Assembly (NCBI GenBank): GCA_934047225.1
Contig: OW203987.1
Location: 1,639,501 to 1,703,500 of the forward strand
DNA length: 64,000 bases
Source: Ypsolopha sequella
Lineage: Eukaryota > Arthropoda > Insecta > Lepidoptera > Ypsolophidae
Direction of reading: 5' to 3'
Below the pieces are notes generated by a model. That model saw nothing but the letters and a program-made list of their open reading frames with translations, was not told the DNA's origin and did no database searches. Positions within the stretch are counted from its first letter, which is position 1; each line of letters starts with the position of its first letter. Shown here piece by piece: positions 1-12,500 of the stretch. Both the position numbers and the translations under genes were made by a program.

Positions 1-368
1 GCCGCATAGCAATGGATGCGGAGGCCTAATCAAATTTGAAAGCCGCTTCTGCAATGTTGTAACTTTGGAAGATAACCTAATAAATGAGGTTTTTCCGAGC
101 TTATAACTGATTTGTTTGTTATTATTATAATAATAAAGTTGTATTTCTATAACCAAAAGATCTGTTCACCTCAATGTGGTACTGGTGATGTTCTCCGCAT
201 GTAACTGTATACAACTTTCAGTTAACCTACCTAAGCAACTACGGGTTGATTGTTGTTTAAAATATTAGCTTTAAAGTTAATTCTAAAGTCATTTTAAGTA
301 CCAGAAAAGGTCCATTGGCAAATTCAACAACCATGGAAAATGGCAAACTATAAAATGGCAAACATAAA

Positions 369-516
369 TAAGGCTACCTAAATCATACAAAAAAGTCACA
401 ATTTTTACTTTATTGAACGGCAAAATTGAATAACAACATGTAAAACTAAACAACTGGGCATAATTTTAGAAAAGTATTTTGACAAAAATGAATATACGGT
501 AAATCATGGATATTGT
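369..516. repeat. Dispersed repeat, copy 1, left segment
   Basis: About 147 bp that recurs with few differences at 2790-2935. In the second copy it runs straight into the segment that here lies at 1988. The element family is not recognised. Confidence 0.7.
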
Positions 517-1987
517 AGCATTGCAAATTTTGTAGGGTTGTTTATCACAAAAAGTTTACGCGTCGAAGTTTGGCTTGATGGAAATTGCGTTTTACCCTCT
601 TTTATAGACATGAAGATAATCGCGCGACTGCCGCGATGCCGAGAGTTTCTCGTTCATTTGTCGGCCGGAGTTGTACCAGTATACTCGTGTTGGTTGTTTC
701 CTTATTTGATGGCGTTCAACGGCGAATGAAAATGGCGGAGGTGCCAACAGGAGTAGTGTTTTTGATATATTAGGTGGGTTTTTTTGTGTTTAAATTTGGT
801 TAATTATTCATTTGTGTGGAATAGTTTTATAATTTTGTTTTTGTATTTCAGGAAGATTATTTTGGACAATATAGAAAAAGGAATTTTTTCGTCGGGTTGG
901 TGGGAGTTCTGAAATCGTCAGATCATGGTATGTATTGCTTTCTTTGTATTTTGAGTCACCGGAATTTTGTTCTCATTGTTCCGTGTGGTAGAGGTTTTAA
1001 TATTGTTTTTTCTCTTCTAATTCCAGGGTGTTTTGTTTTTACAAGATCTTCGTGTTTGTCAAGATCTTCTTGTTTCCGAGATTTACCTGCTGGCAGAGTT
1101 TTGATCGCCGCGTGGTGTACGCAGATGCAGTTCCTTGTCTGCGCGGTCGAGGATCGCTGACCTTGAAGGGGGCAGCGGACGGCGGGTCATTTCCGTAGTG
1201 GTTATTGGAAAAATTCAAGTAGGTGTTGGAATTTTTTTACTTTTATCCACACACAATGGAGATACCTAGGACGGTATTGTTTTCTGGACACTTAGTTATG
1301 TGTCCTATTAGTATTCAAGGTTAAATTCTTCTTCCTGTTTCACCGAATAACCCAAACTGTAAAATTTAATGTTCTGTAATTTTTTTTCTTTCCTGGTAGA
1401 ACTGAATGGTGTACCAGACGATTTGGTTTAAAGAGTATGTTCGACAAATATTTATTGTTTGTAGGATCTACGGCTCCCCTGAGCTAGATTTTATTTAGGA
1501 AATTATTTCCCTTGTTTTGTTTACAAGTTTTGTTACTATTAAAGTTTTTTTTTATGTAATTTTCACAAGATTCCATGTAATCTAGTTACCTGTGGATAAG
1601 GCAGTAACAATTCCACCTAGTTATCACTTAAATGTATATTCAAGTCTTGGCAATACTAATTCCAATGTAATATTACTACCAGATGTTAAGGCGGTACCTA
1701 ACACAACTATTTTAAGGTACTTAAGGACTTAGTAATGTCTTGGCAGGAAATTGCCAAATGAAGGTCTTGGCCAAGAACTTGTAACTAAGATAATTTTTTC
1801 TTAACTTGTGAAATTTAACCTTTTTTTAGTTTTGATAAAATTAAATAAACATAATTGTAAAGTACCTCGAAGTTTTCTTCAGAACCTTTTAACAACTATT
1901 AGGTTACAATTAGGTCACTGTTTAGTTTTATTTTGTTCAGTGGTACGACCGGTGGAAAGACCGGGTACCTGCCGGTCGTGCTATCTG
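517..1987. other. 1.47 kb without a recognised gene; possible untranslated exons
   Basis: This stretch separates the two halves of a repeat that are contiguous at 2790-3000. Splice-like signals occur on the plus strand: a GTGGGT donor after 772, an acceptor before 852, a GTATGT donor after 925, and a pyrimidine-rich acceptor before 1027. Candidate exons would be about 700-772, 852-925 and from 1027. No long reading frame joins them, so they would be 5' untranslated or non-coding. A small hairpin with arms ACGACCGG/CCGGTCGT lies at about 1943-1980. Confidence 0.3.
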
Positions 1988-2190
1988 ACAATATAGGAAA
2001 ATATTTTCCAATATTATAAAATGTACAACTTAAGAACTTTCTAAAGCCCACAATTAGAATTTTAGCTTTCTTAATAACGGAGATATGAATTTTTAACCGA
2101 AAAAAAAACACAAAATTGCGATTATCTCGGAACTTTTTTTTGTTGGTTATTTAATTTTCCTTTTAAGGTGACGATATACATGATAAGAAA
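1988..2190. repeat. Dispersed repeat, copy 1, right segment
   Basis: 1988-2055 matches 2936-3000. 2065-2185 matches 5617-5735 and contains GGTGACGATAT near its end. These shared blocks mark a dispersed element of unknown family. Confidence 0.65.
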
Positions 2191-2211
2191 TAATATGAAA
2201 GCAAAAAAGTC

Positions 2212-2788
2212 ACCGAATAGGCAAAGATATATATGTTTTTCTTTTATCATTAACCTGAATTCCTGCTGTCTTGTATTTTCTTATCCCTTGGTTAAAGTAG
2301 ATATAAGTAATTTAATGTATAGTATAAGTTTATGTTAAAAAAAAAGACATGATCTTGCCAAGTTTCTTGCCCGTTCTTCTTAGCAAGACTAATCGAATGA
2401 GCGGAGGTAGGCATGTATTTATATATGTAACCTATTACGATGTAGTATATAGGATAGGATTTGGTCGGCCGCCTGGATTCATGCTGGGGGCTCGGTTGGT
2501 GATCATTGAACCTTGTTCCTGGTCCCTGGCCGGGTCTCCGGTATGGGTTCGGGCGGTTGATTGGATTTCACCTTGTATAATAATATTTTACCTATAATTT
2601 TAATCGTATATATATTGCTACATAAATTAAATAAACATTTAATCTAAGTAGTTCATGTACATTTATTATTTTATTACATATATTTTTTTAAGATTAAAAT
2701 TTGACTTGTGAAACGTGTATATATACGTATATATACGTATATATACCTACTTTGCAAAATAAACTTTTTGAATTTTGAATTGAATTTA
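2212..2788 (+). mobile_element. LINE 3' UTR fragment (Jockey/CR1-like), family A
   Basis: This matches the 3' UTR of the LINE at 45884-48480 almost base for base, beginning GGCAAAGATATATATG and ending in AAAATAAACTTTTTGAATTT with a GAATTT-type tail. No coding part remains, so it is a strongly 5'-truncated insertion. Other copies of the same tail are at 22285-22582 and 63520-63967. Confidence 0.85.
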
Positions 2789-2789
2789 A

Positions 2790-3000
2790 ATAAGGCTACT
2801 TAAATCATCCAAAAAAGTCACAATTTTTACTTTATTGAACGGCAAAATTGAATAACAAACATGTAAAACTAAATAACTGGGCATAATTTTGGAAAAGTAT
2901 TTTGGCAAAAATGAATAAACGGTAAATCATGAATATAGGAAATTATTTTCCAATATTATAAAATGTACAACTGAAGAAGTTTCTAAAACCCACAACATAT
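2790..3000. repeat. Dispersed repeat, copy 2
   Basis: Copy of 369-516 joined directly to a copy of 1988-2055. It starts exactly where the LINE tail ends. Compared with copy 1, about 1.47 kb is missing at the joint, which falls in a short ATAT microhomology. Confidence 0.7.
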
Positions 3001-3269
3001 AAAAAAATTTGAATCTCCGGGCACGACAGTGCCCCCCGCCAAGACGAGCCAAAGGAAGCGGGGCACTACGTACCTTTTCTCGAAGCGTTTCTTCATATTT
3101 TCGAACCCTCATAGCTTCGGTCTAGATAATACTAGAGATATCAAATTTTCAAGATAACATATAGGAAGCAATCTTATTAAACACGATAAGTTTCATTTGT
3201 CTAGCTTTTATACTTTGAATGTTATTAATACCTAAAATACTCACTCACTGATGATCATCAAAATTCTAG

Positions 3270-4180
3270 GGTATTTCCTGAAGTCCTAGAAAGCTGAAAT
3301 TTGGTATGCAGGCTAGGAATAGCACACAAACAAAAATAAAATTAAGAAATCTGTAACTTTCACCCTCCAACCCCTCTTAAGATGGGTCTGGTTCTGTATT
3401 AATTAAAAATGTAAATTCCAAACTTCCTGAAGTCCTAGAAAGCTGAAATTTGGTATGCAGGCTAATATTAGCACCCAAACAACAAGACAATTAAGAAATC
3501 TGTAACTTTCACTCTCCAACCCCTCTTAAGGGGGGTCTGGTTCTGTATTAAATAAAAAATTCAATTCCAAATTTCCTCAAGTCCTAGAAAGCTGAAATGT
3601 TGTATGCAGGCTAGGACTAGCACACAAACAACAAGAAAATTAATAAATCTCTAACTTTCACCCACCAACCCTTCTAAAGGGGGGGCTGGTTCTGTATTAA
3701 ATAAAAATTTCAGTTCCAAACTTCCTGGAGTCCTAGAAAGCTGAAATTTGGTATGCAGGCTAGGATTAGCACACAAACGACGAAAAAATGAAGAAATATG
3801 TAACTTTTAACCTCCAACCCCTTTTAAGGGGGGTCGTTCTGTATTAAATGAAAATTTCAATTGCAAACTTCCTGAAGTCCTAGAAAGCTGAAATTTTGTA
3901 TGCAGGCTAGGACTAGCACACGAACAACAAGAAAGTTAAGAAATCTCTAACTTTCACCCTCCAACCCGTCTTAAGCGGGTCTGGTTCTGTATTAAATAAA
4001 ATTTTCAATTTCAAGCTTCCTGGAGTCCTAGAAATCTGAAATTTGGTATGCAGGCTAGGATTAGCACACGAACAACAAAAAAATTAAGAAATTTGTAACT
4101 TTTACCCGCCAACCCCACTTAAGGGGGTCCGGTTCTGTAATATTAAAAATATATTCCCAACTTCCAAGTCCTAGAAATTT
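3270..4180. repeat. Minisatellite, ~148-bp unit, six copies
   Basis: The phrase TTCCTGAAGTCCTAGAAAG recurs at about 3277, 3423, 3571, 3720, 3868, 4016 and (degraded) 4161, giving periods of 145-149 bp. Each unit also carries a CCAACCCCTCTTAAGGGG palindrome and TCTGGTTCTGTATTAAAT. Units differ by scattered substitutions. 4181-4800 beyond it holds no recognised gene. Confidence 0.9.
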
Positions 4181-4806
4181 TAATTTTATTATTTGCCGTG
4201 TTAGAGGCCATAGTATTCTGTAAAATTAGTAATCCAGTAACTATCAGTGGCTATCTATAACGGCTGAAGCCGCGCCACCCCGGATCGTCCTCCAAGCGCG
4301 GAAAGACAAGTTTTTAATTCTTTCAGACTAATGTACATCACGATATAACTCGCTTGCGAGCTGCCCGTCAAATACTCAAGTGAACTTTTCCCTAAATGTT
4401 GAAATCGTTAGTAATATTAGTTATACTCTTGATAGGTATTCTCTGGTAGCTGACTGATTTCTGTTCTATTATTGAAAGTGATGTTTAGTTAGTTATACAT
4501 TGTCGTCGAAAACTAAGGTCCGGTTTTTTGATTTGTGCCTCGGTCGTCCCACAGAGTCTCGTCCCACATAAAAAATTCCCCACTTGTCCCAATTTGTAAT
4601 TGACAGCAATTGTGCAGAATGCTCCAGCCAGACTAGAATTGCTCATGTTACTGCGCGCGTAGGTAAATATTAACGAGTATACCACTGCAACTGTACTCTT
4701 GTGCTGAGGATGGAGAAAGCTAACGTGATTCCGAGTCTTATTCTTGAGCTAAAGATAAAAATAAGGCAATGAAAGTTATAATTATTTTAATAACGGTCTT
4801 AAACAT

Positions 4807-5058
4807 GAACTTGCGCCTGAAAAAATAAAATTTGAAATAATTAATAGAGCATTCGTACACCGTGAGCAGTTTACGATCTGTATCGCGTATGCCATCACTA
4901 TCCATAAAAGCCAAGGGCTAAGTTTAAATAATACTCTCATTGATATCGGGTCATCGACGTTTTCTTCTGGACATATATATGAAGCACTTTCGAGGGTGAC
5001 TGGTTTGATAGGGGTTCACCTTATTAATATTGACTTTGCAACAGTCAGCCATAGTTGA
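4807..5058 (+). pseudogene. C-terminal fragment of a Pif1-family helicase (Helitron-type)
   Basis: An open frame without a start codon ends in TGA at 5056-5058. It reads through the signature AYAITIHKSQG and then EALSRV, followed by GVHLINIDF close to the stop. These are the last conserved motifs of SF1B Pif1-like helicases, in which the IHKSQG and ALSRV motifs sit near the C-terminus. The N-terminal Walker motifs are absent, so this is a tail fragment of about 84 codons. Helitron-family transposons carry such a helicase at the end of their Rep/Hel protein, which is the likeliest source. A host Pif1 exon is an alternative, but no flanking splice structure supports it. No Helitron terminus (hairpin plus CTRR) was identified next to it. 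Confidence 0.75.
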
Positions 5059-5207
5059 TTATAATCTATCTATCGCTTATTGCAAATAATAAGACAACAA
5101 GAAAAAGAGGCAAAGATAGGGAGTGGGATGTAAAAAAGTAATAGCACAGACGCAAGAAATGCAGCCTGAAAAAATAAAAGAAGTAGAGCATCTTACAAAA
5201 AGAAATG

Positions 5208-5616
5208 AAATCCCATCAAAAACATTTCATGTAAACTATCGCCAAGACACAAGCTCAAAACGCTTTTACTGTTAAAAAGTTATCAGATCTCATGTAGAGC
5301 CAAGCCCTTAACTCTACAAGGCCTAACTCTACAAGCCCTAACTCTACAAATCCTACATCTTGATCAAAAAGTATGGCTTGGCCGTTTCGCGGCCGTCAAA
5401 CAGACACTCCCATTTATGTCATGCAATAGTGCCATGAAACGGCCAAGCCATACTTTATGATCAAGGTGTAGGGTTTGTAGAGTTAGGGCTTGTAGAGTTA
5501 GGCCTTGTAGAGTTAAGGGCCTGGCTCTACATGAGATCTGGTAACTTTTTAACTGTAAAAGCGTTTTGAGCTTGTGTCTTGGCGATAGTTTACATGAAAT
5601 GTTTTTGATGGGATTT
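5208..5616. mobile_element. Hairpin (foldback) MITE with ~180-bp arms
   Basis: The left arm 5208-5389 and right arm 5437-5616 are inverted copies with few mismatches, leaving a loop of about 47 bp. The ends read AAATCCC and GGGATTT. Both arms contain the internal direct repeat CTAACTCTACAAG three times. It has no coding capacity. Confidence 0.85.
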
Positions 5617-5735
5617 TAACTTTCATAATAACGGAGATATGAATTTTCTACCGAAAAAAAACACAAAATTGCGATTATCTCGGAACTTTTTTTTGTTGGT
5701 TATTTAATTTTCTCTTTAAGGTGACGATATGTAAG
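5617..5735. repeat. Dispersed repeat block, copy of 2065-2185
   Basis: Shares GATTATCTCGGAAC and GGTGACGATAT with the first copy at about 90% or more by eye. It directly abuts the hairpin on its left. Confidence 0.65.
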
Positions 5736-5771
5736 TATTTATGTGGTGGTATTACATTTCAGGTTCTATAG

Positions 5772-6110
5772 CCATCTCTTAAAAGTTCAGAATGCTGGAC
5801 CACAAAGAAAATCCACGAACAACAACTGCACGTAGCTGAAATGAAAATGCTGCGCTGGGCTGGCGGTGTCACGCGTCTTGATAAAGTGCGAAACGAATAT
5901 GTGAGAGGCTCTTTTAAGGTTGCACTTATTACTGAGAAGTTAACGGAAAGCAGATTGAGATGGTATGGACATGTGATGAGGCGAGAGGAAAATTACGTCG
6001 TAAAGAAAGCTATTAACATTCCAAATAAACCAAGAGGGAGAGGTCGACCACCATCAACCTGGTGGTCCAATATCGAGAGGGAAATTAAAGACCAGAACCT
6101 GCCCTGTTGA
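5772..6110 (+). pseudogene. RTE-type LINE reverse transcriptase, C-terminal fragment
   Basis: The open frame from 5772 (just after an in-frame TAG) to the TGA at 6108-6110 reads the typical C-terminus of RTE-clade non-LTR elements: ECWTTKK, EMKMLRWAGGVTRLDKVRN, LRWYGHVMRR and PRGRGRPPSTWW. These motifs lie downstream of the palm domain. The endonuclease, the fingers/palm with the catalytic Asp residues, and the 5' part are missing. About 112 codons remain. It is a dead fragment, not a host gene, and no 3' tail or target duplication was resolved. Confidence 0.85.
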
Positions 6111-6280
6111 TAGTAATGGAAAGTATATTGAAATAATACACATACATAATCAATATAAGAAATCAGACATACGTTGCTATAAATATTACACAAAACTGGT
6201 GTGTTTGAAATACCTTTTTACCTTTCACCCGGACAAGCAGTTTTACTCTTTTTTGCGTGTTGCATTGAAGCAAAATATTA

Positions 6281-6286
6281 TTTATT
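6281..6286 (-). terminator. Polyadenylation signal of the ARL16-like gene
   Basis: Minus-strand AATAAA (plus strand TTTATT) lies about 50 nt beyond the TAG stop. It is the nearest canonical hexamer. The cleavage site was not determined. Confidence 0.5.
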
Positions 6287-6334
6287 ACTTGTTTGCAACT
6301 TCAGAAACTCAGCCCCTAGCATTCACACTTGTAT

Positions 6335-6544
6335 CTACTTCTGCTGGTACACCTCAGCAGGCATCGGCACTCCCGTGATCGCGGCCCGCAAGGCTGGCAC
6401 GCCGACGCCGGTCACACCAGACGCTTCGAGCACCGGCAGCGGCCGCGCCAGCTCCCGCCGCAGTCGCCGGTGCTGCAGCATTAGTAGGGCTTCGTTCCGC
6501 ATCTGACGGTATGCTGCGTCCATCTTCGTCAGCACGAGCAGTAG
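6335..6544 (-). CDS. ARL16: ARL16-like exon 3 (G4 TKMD, C-terminus)
   Basis: The acceptor TTACTCTCAG lies before LLLVLTKMD. Strikingly GC-rich against its AT-rich surroundings, it ends with TAG at 6335-6337. An open frame continues seven codons upstream of the acceptor but belongs to the intron. Confidence 0.85.
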   Translation of the reverse strand, partial: LLLVLTKMDAAYRQMRNEALLMLQHRRLRRELARPLPVLEASGVTGVGVPALRAAITGVPMPAEVYQQK

Positions 6545-9500
6545 CTGAGAGTAACGGAAGTTCATGTCACGTTACAATATTGCAGTATAGAATCTAAGTA
6601 AGGTGCTCAAAATGATAACAAGACTATATGTACATATAGGTATGTATATTGTGGTAATAACTAGTAAAGATAAATAAAGACTTTTTCAATGCATGTGCTC
6701 GTAAAGGCCCACTTTTTATGCATCAAAACCGAACAAAAAGTCGATTATTTTGCCCTAGGGCTTTATTATTATTATTTTTTTTAATTTATTTACAATGGTT
6801 GGCTAACCTGTAGACTTTCCTGTGTACCATAGATGTTATACTTTTTTTTTCCACTGTTTAACGGCTCTGGATACAGTCCTTTTGAGCCAATTATAATTTA
6901 AAGTTCACAAGATTATATTTGTTTCATTTCCTCACACTATGCATTGAAAAACGTAGTATGATACACGGGCGTAAAAGCAATAAATTACTCGGTTACGTTT
7001 AAAACACTCGCTATGCTCGTGTTTTAAATCGTCCTCGTAATTTATTCCTTTGCGCCCTTGTAGCATAAACTACTATTAAGGATTTGAGGGGTCTAGAGGG
7101 TTCTATCAGTTCTCTTATTATCATTGACAATCGGGACTTTTTAAAGCCGTTTTATAGACAAGAATAATTTTGAACTACGAATAAGTACTTTGCATCTTGT
7201 ACAGCACTGTATAGGGGGGCATGTTCTGAACTTGTTCGCATCTTGTACAGCACTGTATAGGGGGGCACGTTCTGAACTTGTTCGCATCTTGTACAGCACT
7301 GTATAGGGGGGCATGTTCTGAACTTGTTCGCATCTTGTACAGCACTGTATAGGGGGGCATGTTCTGAACTTGTTCGCATCTTCTACAGCACTGTATAGGG
7401 GGGCATGTTCTGAACTTGTTCGCATCTTGTACAGCACTGTATAGGGGGGCACGTTCTGAACTTGTTCGCATCTTGTACAGCACTGTATACGGGGGCATGT
7501 TCTGAACTTGTTCGCATCTTGTACAGCACTGTATAGGGGGGCATGTTCTGAACTTGTTCGCATCTTCTACAGCACTGTATAGGGGGGCATGTTCTGAACT
7601 TGTTCGCATCTTGTACAGCACTGTATAGGGGGGCATGTTCTGAACTTGTTCGCATCTTCTACAGCACTGTATAGGGGGGCATGTTCTGAACTTGTTCGCA
7701 TTTTGTACAGCACTGTTTAGGGGGGCATGTTCTGAACTTGTTCGCATTTTGTACAGCACTGTATAGGGGGGCATGTTCTGAACTTGTTCGCATCTTGTAC
7801 AGCACTGTATAGGGGGGCATGTTCTGAACTTGTTCGCATCTTGTACAGCACTGTATAGGGGGGCATGTTCTGAACTTGTTCGCATCTTGTACAGCACTGT
7901 ATAGGGGGCATGTTCTGAACTTGTTCGCATCTTCTACAGCACTGTATAGGGGGGCATGTTCTGAACTTGTTCGCATCTTGTACAGCACTGTATAGGGGGG
8001 CACGTTCTGAACTTGTTCGCATCTTGTACAGCACTGTATACGGGGGCATGTTCTGAACTTGTTCGCATCTCGTACAGCACTGTATAGGGGGGCATGTTCT
8101 GAACTTGTTCGCATCTTCTACAGCACTGTATAGGGGGGCATGTTCTGAACTTGTTCGCATCTTCTACAGCACTGTATAGGGGGGCATGTTCTGAACTTGT
8201 TCGCATCTTGTACAGCACTGTATAGGGGGGCATGTTCTGAACTTGTTCGCATCTTGTACAGCACTGTATAGGGGGGCATGTTCTGAACTTGTTCGCATCT
8301 TGTACAGCACTGTATAGGGGGGCATGTTCTGAACTTGTTCGCATCTTGTACAGCACTGTATAGGGGGGCATGTTCTGAACTTGTTCGCATCTTGTACAGC
8401 ACTGTATAGGGGGGCATGTTCTGAACTTGTTCGCATCTTGTACAGCACTGTATAGGGGGGCATGTTCTGAACTTGTTCGCATCTTGTACAGCACTGTATA
8501 GGGGGGCATGTTCTGAACTTATTAGCGTCTTTATTCCAAAGGATAATTTAAAATTCTCGTGATAGTATATTACTATATTACGTTTTTTAATCGTTTATTA
8601 TTTGTTATCATTATTATTCATGATAAGTTAAAGTTTATTTTATTAGAATAATAAAAAATTTAAAATGAACTCGTAAGCGAATACGCCGCCATCTAACGTA
8701 TTATCATTATCACATATAATTTAGTACGTGTTGTTATGACATCTATAGCCGCCATTGGGTAAAGAGGCGGAATATTAAGTTATGCACTTAAATAATTTAC
8801 GGTTGTATCTCTGACACAAACTGCTAATTTTTTTTTATATCAGATCAGTATCAGTTCTAACGGATCTCTGAAAAAATAATATTTAATATAATTTTTAAAT
8901 TCTACTGTATGTTACGGGCCGGGTTTGTTAGCTTGATAGTGGTAATCTTCGAAACCACTGCACCGATTTAACTGACATTTCGCATAGAGCCAATGTATTT
9001 ATTTATTTATTGGAACACGGAGTAAAAACAGAAAATGGTACAGATTTTGTAATGTAGAACTAATACAGATTGTTATATTATAAGTATACCAGTTTCCTCA
9101 ACATACTTGTAAAGGGCGGAGAAGGACATAAGATACTTTTATCTCGGGCAAATGCTCCCGAGGGATACGGAAACAACTAGGTGGGCGAAGCCGCGGGCTA
9201 AAACTAGTTTTAAATAATCTAATTGTATAATTACATATGTACAACCTTCAGTAGTCGTGTGAGACCTAAGAGACGATAATAATATAATGCTACGGACGCG
9301 CACGGATACTGAAAGTTTTGTACTCAACTACTATGTCACAAAATTAGGATTATGGCGGGAATAATTGCTATTTAATGATTTATAGAAAATTCTGACGAGT
9401 GTTTTTTTAACAATCTTTCGTAGGTAAGTAGTTGTGTTGTCAATCGTTTTGTAGTTCTCTGACTTACCTATAGATGTCTAGCGAGGCCATGAGTAACTGA

Positions 9501-12500
9501 ACCTTTACTTCTCTTATCTAGACTTTATGAAGCGCTATTTGCCACTATAAAGTATAACTTCTATACTGGCGACAGACATAATCTTATCTTACTGAAGAAA
9601 TATAAAGCACCCGTTATATAAGAGCTTGTATAACTCATTTGATTAAATTAAATGTAAGAAGCGAAAGAGATACCTCAGGATCGTAGCTGATGGGTATCTG
9701 CCTACCCCTCTAAGAGAGGCGTTTATACATAATATAGGTACTTAGTTAGCGGTTATATAAATAACTGTCTTGTTTATCAGTTTTCAAGGCTTGAGTTGCG
9801 ACCTCGTTATAAACCGTCTCACTCCACATACAGAGGTATTTTTAAGGTATTGTAAACAAGCACGTACCCAAGATTTTTTGTAGGGGGGGGGGGCAGACCC
9901 TAGCCCTACCATGAGTTAAGAGGCTTCAGAAGCAAAACTGCCTTTAGAGACGTTTTTGAATTGCTTTAAACTTTCTATATGAATATTACAAAACTTCGAA
10001 AAAAAATATACGAGATTTATGTACCTATGTCCCGTAATTGTGATGTTTTAAAACCTTTAAAGCTCTTACCTACAACGAGTAAATACAAACCTTTCAAATG
10101 CTTTAAAATGATTTAAAAACTGATAAAATGTTTAACCTTTTAAAATTCAAAAAAGTCAAAGTTAAAACTTGAACACAGACAAGAGCAATACAAAAATTTA
10201 ACATAATGACGTTTAAACTTTTAAATATCAAATGTAACATGTGTAAAAAGTATTATTTTCTCTATTTTGCGCTATCCGGTAACGCAGCGATCGTCGTAAC
10301 AGCTACTTGGCAATGCACTCTAATATAAACGTTATTTCTATTTTGTTTCTGTTGATATTTGTACAGACACATTCCAAGCTGCTAATCTAGCTAACTGAAG
10401 CCCCTTTAGGTCTTGATACTCTTAGCAAAAGTTTCTCGAAAATAAAAAGCATACTATTTATAAAATGTCACAGACAAAAAGGCATTTTTGGCGCTATATT
10501 TAGGGATTTTGACATATATGTATGTTATATCTCTAACATTTTGACATTTGTATTCAAATTCAAATAGTTTATTTTGCAAAGTATATATAATACACTTTTT
10601 CTATATCTATAACATTTTCGGTAGGGTTCTGAACCCCCTGGGACCCCTCCCTGGGTATGTGCTTGGCCGTAAAAGTCTGTCAACTGTAAGTAGTACATAA
10701 TGTACGGGTTCCGTCAATGAATATGTCACCGGTTGAAAATACGCTTCATTGACTGTGTATTGAACTACATCGATGATTTTTCAAATTTTAATTACAAGGT
10801 AAGCTGATTGGCTTACTTATTTTCAAATAACGCCGCAAAGCGACGACAGACAGATTGGCTTTTCCAATTTTTGCAACGATCGTGTATAAAACTGTACTAA
10901 CAAATCAAAAGTGTTATACTTATTTACATGAATTCGAGTTGAAGTTAATTACGTATTATGAGGGCCATTGAAAACCGTAAGATATGAAACCTGTTGTACA
11001 ATACTTCACATGACCATGGATCGTCGTGGATAGCGCCCAATTACCTTGGCTTTCTTGAGCCGCGGCTCTGCTAGCAGTGTGTACAGCAATACCGCGGCTG
11101 CCGATATCTGACACAGGTTCGATGTGTCCACCACGAAGATTATCTGCAAAACTATCATTGATGAAGACTATACGACTAAACTCTGCATCCCGCTGCCTAG
11201 CCTAGATCTAGATTTAAAGAAATTGTTCTAAGGGTGGCTTTTCACTAAATCTAGCTGAGATTAGTTTGACAGGCGTGTCCGAGTTGCCTGCCACCCGTCC
11301 CGATTCTCCCGGGACAGTCCCGATTTTAATGTTGTTGTCCCGCGTCCCGACAACCTATTAATTTTGTCGCTACTTTGATAACATGCGAACAAAGAACATA
11401 GAACATAGAAGCCCTCTGTGGTGAACATAGATCATAGAAGCCCTTATGGAAGCCGGAAACGGAAACTGGCGATAATACTCGTCCATACGAACAACTTATC
11501 TATGGAGTCAACACTCGAATCTCGAAAGAAAAATCTGCTGTTCCATAAAAAAGTTACATAATAATAATAATTATTATTATTATTTATTTTCGAATAAGCT
11601 ACCCGACCATCCGACCAAAATATATGAAACAAAATATTTTTTTTCTCTATTTCTTGATTTTTTTTCACTAAAAGTTGTTCGTGTGCACGAGTACTATCGC
11701 CAGTCTTCGGCTTGCGCAACTTCATATTAACACCGTGTAGAAAAGTAGAACCCAATGTGTCTGTACCAATGTACAAAAAAGTAATAAAAATAGAAAGGGG
11801 TGACTAAAGATTTTTAAATAACATGATTTTTAGAATTCTTTTCTGTTTGTTTGTGAAAGTGAAAATGAAAATTTCTTTATTTCAAAATAAGTTACCTTAA
11901 TTATTAAAACTCTAGTTCCCACAGAACCGAAACCACTGAACGGATATGGATGCGGTTTTCTTTATTATAATTGTAGTGACCCTGGCCAACATATAGGCTA
12001 TAAGTGGTCTTAATAAAATAACGCCCAAGCCTAAAACGAGGCAGAGTTAAATAAACGCGAGCAGAGCCACAAGTAAAAGGCAATTATTTAATGTAATTGA
12101 CGTATTTGTATTTATTTATTTACATATCAACTTCGTATTTATTGCATCACACTTATTATGCATTAATTCCTATATTTTTATTTTTGTGAGTATAGGGGAC
12201 GGACCCCGATTATCGCGTGGTTACCTAATATCAGACACTCTCATATTGTCTCATATTGTATTTATCATATCTACAATGATTAAGTTGATTAGCATATACG
12301 ACGAAAAGTATAAGAATATGTTTGTTTTTTACGTTGATATAGTTTCTTTCCTATTTTTTTCCAAATACTGTTAAAACGTATAAAAGACTAATTTAAATGT
12401 AAAGAGAAAGTTCCTTATTGATAACTAATAAATGTTGAGACGCTTATTAATGTTACTGATAAAAAAGTATTTAGAATAAATAAAAGGTGTTGAGTTATTA

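Noticed and set aside
5841..6110. Host gene encoding an 89-aa protein
   Set aside because: The sequence is the conserved C-terminus of RTE reverse transcriptases, and the frame continues upstream of the ATG.
7141..8509. Overlapping minus-strand reading frames of 75-251 codons in the 46-bp array
   Set aside because: They are one 46-bp unit read in three phases, with no splice or domain context. The array lies in an intron and the peptides are pure repeat.
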